From the NCBI GenBank assembly GCA_002440945.1, contig DJWG01000032.1:43281-107280 (forward strand): 64,000 bases of DNA, given 5' to 3'. Position numbers and translations under genes: made by a program. The notes beneath the pieces were generated by a model that was given only the letters and a program-made list of their open reading frames with translations, did no database searches and had not been told where the DNA came from. Positions within the stretch are counted from its first letter, which is position 1, and every line of letters starts with the position of its first letter. This document shows, piece after piece, positions 52,338 to 59,173 of the stretch. Origin of the DNA: Rhodobacteraceae bacterium UBA6236 (GTDB lineage: Bacteria > Pseudomonadota > Alphaproteobacteria > Rhodobacterales > Rhodobacteraceae).

Positions 52338-53037
52338 CGCGGGACTCCAGTCGTGATTTCAGCAGGAATTCGACAAGGCGGAAATCGAACTCGGTGTCGA
52401 TGTCGACGCAGCGTTCGGGTTCCATGAGGTAGGGGATCACCCGGCCTTCATAAAGGCTTTTGGCGCGGCGCAGATAGGCCGGGTCAAGCACATAGGTCGA
52501 GGCGGCGTGTTCATAGACCACCGGCGCTTGCTGGCGCGCCACGACGCCCCCGGGAAGCGGTTTCGAGACATGCAGCGCGCCGGTCGCGTCGGCTTCGACA
52601 AGGTTGAAATAGGGGTTCTTGCGCGCCTCGCAGCAGGACATCACCATGTCGGGCCGTTCCTTCGCGAACAGATCCAGCGCGCGGTCGATGTCGGCGTCTT
52701 CGCGCAAGGGCGAGGTGCAGTCGAGGTCGAGGAAGGCCGTCACCGGCCGATCCAGCAGCGCCTGCGAAGCCTCCAGCGCGTGCTGCCAGACGCCCCATTT
52801 CCCGGCGCTGTCGGTCGCCAGATGGGCGGGGCGCAGGCCGATCTTCAGCGCCCCACGCGCCACCGCGTGGTCATAGATCGCCGGATCGTCGGTGGACACC
52901 ACCACGGCATCGATGCGCGGATTGGCGAACAGCTGGTCAAGCGACCAGTCGATCAGCGGCTTGCCGCAGATCGGGCGGAAGTTCTTGCCCGGCACGCCCT
53001 TGGAGCCCTTGCGCGCCCCGATATGGCCAAGGATCAT
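52330..53037 (-). CDS. neuA: CMP-nonulosonate cytidylyltransferase
   Basis: 235-residue acylneuraminate cytidylyltransferase. Signature GHIGARKGSKGVPGKNFRPI at residues 4-23, then KPLIDWSLDQL, VVVSTDDPAIYDHAV, FLDLDCTSPLREDADID and CVDIDTEFDFRLVEFLL. It activates the NeuB product with CTP for glycosyl transfer. Start ATG 53037. It is the middle gene of a minus-strand trio (Gfo/Idh, neuA, SDR). Confidence 0.9.
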   Translation of the reverse strand: MILGHIGARKGSKGVPGKNFRPICGKPLIDWSLDQLFANPRIDAVVVSTDDPAIYDHAVARGALKIGLRPAHLATDSAGKWGVWQHALEASQALLDRPVTAFLDLDCTSPLREDADIDRALDLFAKERPDMVMSCCEARKNPYFNLVEADATGALHVSKPLPGGVVARQQAPVVYEHAASTYVLDPAYLRRAKSLYEGRVIPYLMEPERCVDIDTEFDFRLVEFLLKSRLESRDA

Positions 53038-53047
53038 CGACTGCCTC

Positions 53048-53977
53048 CTATGGTATCTGCTTGGTGATCTGGCCCGCGAAGCGACGGCTTTCCCAGGCGC
53101 GCGCGATCAGGCCGCAGCTTTCGCCCACCCGGTCGAGGCGCGGCAGAAGCGGGTTGTCAGAGGGGGTGCGCCCAGCGGCCAGCGCCAGGAAATCCCGCAT
53201 GAGGCCAAGGAACATCTCGTTCCGTTCGAAGGGAAATTCCGGTGCCATAGGGTTCTTGCCGGTGATGCTGTAGCGCCCGGCGATCAGGTCGAGGTCGTAA
53301 AGCCGTTCGGTGCCGCGCAGGGTGATGCGACGGGTCGACACCGGCAGCAGGTAGTCCATCGCCACGCTGCCGGTCCGGCCGGATTGCGAGAGGCCGATCT
53401 GCGTCGCCACATCGACGCCGGGGTAGGCGGCATGGCCGAGGCTTTCGACGGCCCCGAGCGCCAGTCCGGGGAACAGGCAGGCGGCCATGTCGAGTTCATG
53501 GCAAAGATCCAGAAGCACGCCGCCGCCTTCGGGAAGTGCGGCATAGCTGTCAGAGAAGCGCCAGTTCGGCCGCCACTGCGTCACGTCATGGCCGATCTCG
53601 AATCCGAAGCGGAAGATGTCCGAAAGGTCGCTGTCGGCCAGGTGCCGAATGGCAGGGTGATAGCGCATCATGAAACCCGCGACCGAACGGTCGGCCACCG
53701 GACGGGCGACGGCCATGATCGCGGCAAGTTCGGCCGTGTCGTAGGCGAGTGGCTTTTCAACGTAGAAGGGCAGGCCCCGGTCAGCGCAGGCCCGGACCAG
53801 CGGCAGCCGGATCTGGGTCGCGGTGGCGATGACCACGGCATCGGTTTCATTCAGCGCCGGGTCCAGCGCAGCTTCCGCCTCGCGCCAGGGCAGAAGGCGG
53901 GCGTCGATGCCAAGCGTGGTGAGGTTCTGGTGGTGCCGCCGCCCGATGGAGCCCGCGCCGATGACAAGCGCCCGCAT
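53048..53977 (-). CDS. Gfo/Idh/MocA family oxidoreductase
   Basis: 309-residue NAD(P)-dependent sugar dehydrogenase. Rossmann start MRALVIGAGSIGRRHHQNL; the family motif reads YVEKPLAYDTAELAAIM (EKP at about residues 94-96); downstream VLLDLCHELDMAACLF supplies the His of the active site. It is first of the minus-strand trio, 10 bp before neuA. Probably modifies the nonulosonate or a precursor sugar. Confidence 0.86.
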   Translation of the reverse strand: MRALVIGAGSIGRRHHQNLTTLGIDARLLPWREAEAALDPALNETDAVVIATATQIRLPLVRACADRGLPFYVEKPLAYDTAELAAIMAVARPVADRSVAGFMMRYHPAIRHLADSDLSDIFRFGFEIGHDVTQWRPNWRFSDSYAALPEGGGVLLDLCHELDMAACLFPGLALGAVESLGHAAYPGVDVATQIGLSQSGRTGSVAMDYLLPVSTRRITLRGTERLYDLDLIAGRYSITGKNPMAPEFPFERNEMFLGLMRDFLALAAGRTPSDNPLLPRLDRVGESCGLIARAWESRRFAGQITKQIP

Positions 53978-54132
53978 CAGGCTTGTCCTGCGGTAGACAT
54001 GATGCGCAAGGGCGCGGCCGGGTTCGGGTCGGTGTCTGTCACGGTTGACGCCTCGTTTCTGTCGGCGCTGACCCTAGTCCACGGCGCGGGTGGCTGCAAT
54101 TGATCCCGTTGCACCGGAAGAAGATGGGAAGC

Positions 54133-54159
54133 GGCGGCCCGGATCATCGCCGGGCCGCC
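54133..54159 (-). terminator. hairpin after copper chaperone gene
   Basis: Perfect 10-bp stem GGCGGCCCGG / CCGGGCCGCC with a 7-nt loop, 8 nt after the PCu(A)C stop. No T-run. Confidence 0.55.
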
Positions 54160-54167
54160 CCCGGAAA

Positions 54168-54662
54168 TCAGTGGGTGGTCTTGGCGCCATGCGCGGAATG
54201 GTCCATGCCCTGCATGTCATCGCCGCGCTTTTCGACCTTGAATTCGACCTTCACTTCGCCAGCCTTTTCGAAGGTCAGCGTGACGGGAACCATGTCGCCT
54301 TCCTTCACGGGCGTCTTGATGTCCATGAACATGATGTGCAGTCCGCCCTTTTCAAAGGCCACCTTCTGGCCCGCCGGAATTGCCACCTCGGGCTGTTCGG
54401 TCATCGTGGCCATGCCGTTGGCATCAACCTCGGACTTGTGGACCTGGGTCATGCCGAAGTCAGAGGACGCCGACAGCAGCTTGTCGTCGGCCGCGCCGGT
54501 GTTTTCGACGATCATGTAGCCCCCCGCGACCTTGGCGTTGGCGGCAGGGGTCGGCATGACCGGAGTGTGGATCGCGATATCGCCGGACTTGAAGTCCTGC
54601 GCAATTGCGGGAACGGCCGCGCCAAGCATGAGGGCGACGACGGGCAGGGCAAATTTCAGCAT
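54168..54662 (-). CDS. PCu(A)C-type periplasmic copper chaperone
   Basis: 164 residues with a signal peptide (ends AVPAIAQD). The copper site is spread over MTQVHKSEVDANGM and GLHIMFMD, the H-x-M arrangement of PCu(A)C proteins, and the C-terminus MQGMDHSAHGAKTTH adds Met/His ligands. These proteins deliver Cu(I) to the CuA site of cytochrome oxidase. Start ATG 54662. A DUF2946 gene lies upstream in the same direction. Confidence 0.88.
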   Translation of the reverse strand: MLKFALPVVALMLGAAVPAIAQDFKSGDIAIHTPVMPTPAANAKVAGGYMIVENTGAADDKLLSASSDFGMTQVHKSEVDANGMATMTEQPEVAIPAGQKVAFEKGGLHIMFMDIKTPVKEGDMVPVTLTFEKAGEVKVEFKVEKRGDDMQGMDHSAHGAKTTH

Positions 54663-54831
54663 TGGTTATCTTCCTGTGATATGAAGGGGCCGATCCGGTC
54701 ACTGACCGCAAGGGCGACGTTTTGTTTGGGGGAATGGCGGCACGGGTGCGACCGTGCCGCGAGAAACCTGTCCTGGCCCGAAAACGTGCGGCCGAAGGGA
54801 CAGGCCGCAATGCGCTTTCGGATCAGGAAGA

Positions 54832-55200
54832 TCAGGCCAGTGGCGGTGCACGGGCCGGATCGCTGCGATCCGCAGGCAGGAAGGGCAACAGGACCGGCAG
54901 GGGCCGCGGCCAATCCGCGAAGGTGCTGGCGACCTTGCGCGGCGGAATGCCGTCACGCGGCGGCAGATCGGTCGAAGAGATCAGCCGACAGGCCTCGCAG
55001 GCCTTGGCAATCGCGCTGTCGTGGTGCTTGTCGGTGCCGCAAAGTTCTGATGCCGCGATGCCCATGACCGCCGCCGTCTCGATGAAGGCGCGGTCCGTCG
55101 GCGCGGCAAGACCCCGGTGCCCGAAGCCGACCAGCAAAAGACCCAAGGACAGTGCCAAGGGCAGGAAGCAGGTCAGAAAGGTGTGGCGCAAGGTCAGCAT
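54832..55200 (-). CDS. DUF2946-like membrane-anchored protein
   Basis: 122 residues: an N-terminal hydrophobic helix (residues 8-32), then ELCGTDKHHDSAIAKACEACRL with Cys-His-Cys-Cys spacing suitable for metal binding, and a Pro-rich end. This matches the small DUF2946/copper-associated proteins seen beside copper-handling genes. It is upstream of the copper chaperone with a 169-bp gap. Function unassigned. Confidence 0.65.
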   Translation of the reverse strand: MLTLRHTFLTCFLPLALSLGLLLVGFGHRGLAAPTDRAFIETAAVMGIAASELCGTDKHHDSAIAKACEACRLISSTDLPPRDGIPPRKVASTFADWPRPLPVLLPFLPADRSDPARAPPLA

Positions 55201-55257
55201 GATGTTTGGCTAACACGTTCGCCGCAGGGTGAAAAGCGTGGCTTTGTCGCAGCCGGT

Positions 55258-55539
55258 TCAGTCGGCGACCCGTGCCGAACGCCCGCCACGACGAACCCTG
55301 AGCAGCGCCTTGCGCCCCGGCAAGTCAACCATCACCGCCCGGCGTTCGTCCGAGGTCATGGCGCCCCAGCCACCGATCTCTGCCCGCGTGCGGTGACAGC
55401 CGATGCAGATCCCCGCCGTCGGGTGCATGGAACACAGCTTGATGCAGGGGCTTTCCACCTCGTCCCGGCGCCAGATGTCATCGGTCTCGCCCGGACCGCG
55501 CGCCGTCTTCGCCTTGCTGTTCGGTGTCACCTGATCCAT
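55258..55539 (-). CDS. DUF1289 domain protein
   Basis: 93 residues from ATG 55539 (MDQVTPNSKAKTARG). The DUF1289 core reads SPCIKLCSMHPTAGICIGCHRTRAEIGGW, four cysteines likely to bind iron-sulfur or zinc. A GTG at 55575 would overlap the ruvX stop (GTGA) and add 12 residues; AAGGCGGGCG before the ATG makes the shorter form plausible. Role unknown. Confidence 0.75.
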   Translation of the reverse strand: MDQVTPNSKAKTARGPGETDDIWRRDEVESPCIKLCSMHPTAGICIGCHRTRAEIGGWGAMTSDERRAVMVDLPGRKALLRVRRGGRSARVAD

Positions 55540-55571
55540 CGCCCGCCTTGCCTTTCCTGCCCGTTCATGTG

Positions 55572-56045
55572 TCACGTCCGGCCAAGATGCGCCGCGCGGT
55601 CCAGAACCCCTTGCAGGATATACCCCGCAGCCACATGATCTATGACCTCGGCGCGACGCTTTCTAGACGTATCCGCCTCCAGTAGCGCGCGTTCGGCGGC
55701 CACGGTCGACAGCCGTTCGTCCCAGTAGGTGATCGGCAGCGGGGTGAGCTTTTCCAGATTGCGGGCAAAGGCGCGGGTCGATTGGCAGCGCGGGCCTTCG
55801 CTGCCATCCATGTTGCGCGGCAGACCAAGGACAAGCCCGGCAAGCTCGCGCTCTACAGCGATGGCCAGAAGCTCGGCGGCATCAAGCGTGAACTTCACCC
55901 GGCGAATGGTCCGCAGCGGCGTCGCGACCGAACGCATCCGGTCCGACACCGCGACACCGATGGTCTTTTCGCCCAGATCCAGTCCCGCGATGGCGCGGTG
56001 CGGGGGCAGGGCGGCCAGAAACTCCTCGATCGATTCGAGGATCAT
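55572..56045 (-). CDS. ruvX: RuvX/YqgF Holliday junction resolvase-like
   Basis: 157-residue RNase H-fold protein: [49 protein letters not shown] and a [10 protein letters not shown] end carry the acidic residues. YqgF proteins act in 16S rRNA 5' maturation as well as being described as junction resolvases. The ATG at 56045 overlaps the ccmI stop by four bases. Confidence 0.92.
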   Translation of the reverse strand: MILESIEEFLAALPPHRAIAGLDLGEKTIGVAVSDRMRSVATPLRTIRRVKFTLDAAELLAIAVERELAGLVLGLPRNMDGSEGPRCQSTRAFARNLEKLTPLPITYWDERLSTVAAERALLEADTSRKRRAEVIDHVAAGYILQGVLDRAAHLGRT

Positions 56046-57262
56046 TCCGCGATCCCCGCCCGGCTTGCGGCGGCCTCGATCACCTGCAGCGCCTCGGCCT
56101 TGCCGGCGAAGACCGTCCGCGCCTCGGCAACCACGGCCTGCCCGCGGGGCTTGTCGCCAAGCTGCCCCAGCGCGTCGATGAGCCGGGCCCAGTCCTCGGG
56201 CGAGCCGCCTTGCGACGCAAGCCGTTCGTTCAGCCGGTTGACCATGCCCAGGATCATCTGCTGGCGTTCCTCGGGCGACATGTCGGCCGCCGCCGCCATG
56301 GCCGCCGCGTCCGGGCCCGGCTGACCGGGCAATTGGTAGGCGATCCCCGCTGCGGCGGCGATGCCCTCGATCTGGTCGCGGACCAACGCCATCCACGGTG
56401 CATCGGCGGGACCGCTTTCAACCAGCGGCCGCCAGAGCCTGAAGGTCAGGTCGGGCCGCAGGTTCTGCGCGAACATCAGGCCCATGTAGAACTGCGCGGC
56501 CGCATTCTGGCCGTCGCGCTTCAGAACCTCGGTCAGGGCGCGTTCCGCCTCGGGCGAGACATAGCCCCCCGCCGCCATGATCTGCGCATCCGCCAGCGCC
56601 AGGTAATCCATCGCCGTGGCCTTGTCGGCCTTCAGCGCCAGCACGACCTCCTGCGCCTTGGCCGAGGCCGCGAAATTGCCCAAGGCCGCCTCGTTCCGCG
56701 CCAGAAGCTCATGGCCTTGCAGGTCGCCCGGCCGGTCCTTCACCGCCGCGCGCAGCTTGTCCATCAATTCGGTTTCCTGCGGATCGCCCGCCGGACGCGG
56801 GGCGGGCTTTGGCGCCCGGGCCTCGGCTTCGGCCTGGCTTATGCGGGTCTTGTAAACCTCCTCGGCGCGCGCGAGCCGCTTTTGCAACGGCAGGTCCGGG
56901 TAGCCCGGGGCGCCCAGCCAGGAATAAAGCCCGAAGGCCGCCGCCAGGATCAAAGCCACCGCCACGATGCCGCCGAACAAGGCACCGCGCCCGCCCGTGC
57001 CACCGGCCGCGCCCGCGCCCTGCATCTGCCGGTCGGCCTCGATGATGCGGCGCGACACCTCGATCCGCGCGCGGTCGGCATCCCCGGGCGCCAGCACGCC
57101 CCGCGTCACATCGCGCTCGATCTCGGACAGTTGCCCGCGCCAGACCTTCAGGTCATAGCTTGCCGCCGGCGCAGCCACGCCCGCCGCCGGGCGGACCATC
57201 GCCCGGATCAGCACCGCCGCCACCAGCATCGCCAGCCCTACGGCCGCCAGAGCATAGCCCAT
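56042..57262 (-). CDS. ccmI: cytochrome c maturation protein CcmI
   Basis: 406 residues. Two membrane helices (about 3-22 and 94-115) flank a cytosolic coiled region ([31 protein letters not shown]); a large periplasmic TPR domain follows (about 160-400). CcmI binds apocytochrome c and hands it to CcmFH. Start ATG 57262. It is divergent from soxB across 250 bp; the rest of the ccm genes are not in the window. Confidence 0.9.
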   Translation of the reverse strand: MGYALAAVGLAMLVAAVLIRAMVRPAAGVAAPAASYDLKVWRGQLSEIERDVTRGVLAPGDADRARIEVSRRIIEADRQMQGAGAAGGTGGRGALFGGIVAVALILAAAFGLYSWLGAPGYPDLPLQKRLARAEEVYKTRISQAEAEARAPKPAPRPAGDPQETELMDKLRAAVKDRPGDLQGHELLARNEAALGNFAASAKAQEVVLALKADKATAMDYLALADAQIMAAGGYVSPEAERALTEVLKRDGQNAAAQFYMGLMFAQNLRPDLTFRLWRPLVESGPADAPWMALVRDQIEGIAAAAGIAYQLPGQPGPDAAAMAAAADMSPEERQQMILGMVNRLNERLASQGGSPEDWARLIDALGQLGDKPRGQAVVAEARTVFAGKAEALQVIEAAASRAGIAE

Positions 57263-57347
57263 CGCTCGTCTCCTGTTCTTCGGGGCGCATACCTAAGCGA
57301 CCGGGGCGTTGATCGAAAGCGCGAACTGATGTCATCTGTCGTCACGA

Positions 57348-57382
57348 TGTCGCAACCATGAAGCGACGTTTGCGTGTCGCAA
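57348..57382 (+). promoter_or_regulatory. repeated TGTCGCAA / GCGAC half-sites upstream of soxB
   Basis: TGTCGCAA occurs at 57348-57355 and 57375-57382, with GCGAC between at 57363-57367, giving alternating GTCGC / GCGAC half-sites with 8-9 nt spacing. It lies about 135 nt upstream of the soxB start in the divergent ccmI-sox region. A candidate activator site; no regulator is encoded nearby. Confidence 0.4.
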
Positions 57383-57513
57383 GCGGCCCATGTCGGAAAT
57401 ATCCCGATCATGACGCTTGGCGAAGTGTCCGAAACCCGGGCAAAAGGCATCAAGACCGACAGGAAAGCGCCGCGACGCCGGTGTCTCAGATTCGCGCGAT
57501 TGGGGGAGGGATG

Positions 57514-58761
57514 ATGAAGCGGTATTCAGTGTTTGCCGTCGCCCGAGAGGGGTTGAATTACCACCTCGGCTGGGGACGTGCCTGGCGCAGCCCGGCACCG
57601 AAGAAGAAATACGACGTGATCATCGTCGGCGCCGGCGGCCACGGCCTTGCCACGGCCTATTACCTTGGCAAGAATTACGGCATCCGCAACGTCGCCATCA
57701 TCGAAAAGGGCTGGCTCGGCGGGGGCAACACGGGTCGGAACACGACCATCATCCGCTCGAACTACCTGCAGGACCCGTCGGCGGCGATCTACGAAAAGGC
57801 CCGCAGCCTTTACGAGACGCTGAGCCAGGATCTGAACTACAACGTCATGTTCAGCCCCCGCGGCCTTCTCATGCTCGCCCAGACCCACCACGAGGTGCGG
57901 GGCTACCGGCGGACGGTCTACGCCAACAACCTGCAAGGCGTGACGACCGAATGGATCACCCCCGAACGGGTGAAAGAGATCGTGCCGATCATGAACATCC
58001 ACGGCCCGCGCTACCCGGTTCTCGGCGCGCTCTACCAGGCCCGTGGCGGCACCGCGCGCCATGACGCGGTCGCCTGGGGCTACGCCCGCGCCTGTTCCGA
58101 CATGGGCATGGACATCATCCAGCAATGCGAAGTGACCGGCATCCGCCAGGCGAACGGCAAGGTCGTGGGCGTCGATACCACCAAGGGTTCGATCGACTGC
58201 GACAAGCTTGGCCTCGTCGTCGCGGGCCACACTTCGGTGCTGGCCGAAATGGGCGGCTTCCGCCTGCCGATCGAATCCCTCGCGCTCCAGGCGCTGGTGT
58301 CCGAACCGATCAAGCCCTGCATGGACGTGGTCGTGATGGCCAACACCGTCCACGGCTACATGTCGCAATCCGACAAGGGCGAAATGGTGATCGGCGGCGG
58401 CACCGACGGCTTCAACAACTACACCCAGCGCGGCTCCTGGCACCATGTCGAGGAAACCATCCGCGCCCTGGTCGAAACCTTCCCGATGATTTCGCGGCTG
58501 AAGATGCTGCGCCAGTGGGGCGGCATCGTCGACATGACCGGCGACCGCTCGCCCATCCTGTCGAAGACGCCCCTGGGCAACTGCTTCGTCAACTGCGGCT
58601 GGGGCACCGGCGGCTTCAAGTCGATCCCCGGCTCGGGCTGGGCGATGGCGGAACTCATGGCCAAGGGCGCGCCCGGGCCGCTCACGGAAGAATTCTCGAT
58701 GTACCGCTTCCGCGAAGGCAAGTTCATCGACGAAAGCGTCGCCGCCGGGGTTGCGCACTGA
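57514..58761 (+). CDS. soxB: sarcosine oxidase subunit beta
   Basis: 415-residue FAD subunit of heterotetrameric sarcosine oxidase. Dinucleotide motif DVIIVGAGGHGLATAYYLGK near residue 35; KGWLGGGNTGRNTTIIRSNYL near the covalent flavin site; GGIVDMTGDRSPIL and WGTGGFKSIPGSGWAMAELM at the C-terminus. It oxidises the N-methyl of sarcosine. The second ATG (57514) is chosen because GGGGGAGGG abuts the first (57511). A family repeat separates it from soxD. These sox genes are for sarcosine, not thiosulfate. Confidence 0.95.
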   Translation: MKRYSVFAVAREGLNYHLGWGRAWRSPAPKKKYDVIIVGAGGHGLATAYYLGKNYGIRNVAIIEKGWLGGGNTGRNTTIIRSNYLQDPSAAIYEKARSLYETLSQDLNYNVMFSPRGLLMLAQTHHEVRGYRRTVYANNLQGVTTEWITPERVKEIVPIMNIHGPRYPVLGALYQARGGTARHDAVAWGYARACSDMGMDIIQQCEVTGIRQANGKVVGVDTTKGSIDCDKLGLVVAGHTSVLAEMGGFRLPIESLALQALVSEPIKPCMDVVVMANTVHGYMSQSDKGEMVIGGGTDGFNNYTQRGSWHHVEETIRALVETFPMISRLKMLRQWGGIVDMTGDRSPILSKTPLGNCFVNCGWGTGGFKSIPGSGWAMAELMAKGAPGPLTEEFSMYRFREGKFIDESVAAGVAH

Positions 58762-58778
58762 TGCCCGCACCCGCCACC

Positions 58779-58829
58779 CTCCTTCATCTTGGTTCAAATA
58801 TCCCGGGGGTCCGGGGGCAGCGCCCCCGG
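58779..58829. repeat. Rhodobacteraceae-type repeat with GC stem, soxB-soxD gap
   Basis: CCTTCATCTTGGTTCAAATA followed by TCCCGGGGGT and a stem-loop CCGGGGGC-AGC-GCCCCCGG at 58811-58829. The first half is the reverse complement type of the copy at 51421. It fills most of the 88-bp gap between two genes of one operon. Confidence 0.7.
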
Positions 58830-58849
58830 CATCCCGGACGGAGCACGAC

Positions 58850-59173
58850 ATGCTGATCCTTGAATGCCCCTGCTGCGGCGTGAAGGCCGAGGAAACCGAA
58901 CTTGCCCCCGGCGGCGAGGCGCATCTGAAGCGCTTCGGTCCCGGCTCCTCCGACGAGGACTTCGACAACTACATGTTCGCCCGCGCGAACCCGAAGGGCG
59001 TGCATTTCGAACGCTGGCGCCATGCCTATGGCTGCGGGAAATGGTTCCTTGCCGCCCGCTGCACCGCCACGCTCGAGGTCTTCGGCACCTATCCCGCCCA
59101 GACCACCGAACCCCCGGCCGAACTCCAGGCCTATATCAAGTCCCGTCGCCCCGAATGGGAGGGTTACAAATGA
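58850..59173 (+). CDS. soxD: sarcosine oxidase subunit delta
   Basis: 107-residue zinc-binding small subunit. ECPCCGVKAEETEL at residues 4-17 and HAYGCGKWFLAARCTATLEVF are the family hallmarks, with the Cys/His zinc ligands. Start ATG 58850 after GGAG. Its stop overlaps the soxA start (ATGA). It lies after the repeat, so its ratio to soxB could be set by that element. Confidence 0.95.
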   Translation: MLILECPCCGVKAEETELAPGGEAHLKRFGPGSSDEDFDNYMFARANPKGVHFERWRHAYGCGKWFLAARCTATLEVFGTYPAQTTEPPAELQAYIKSRRPEWEGYK

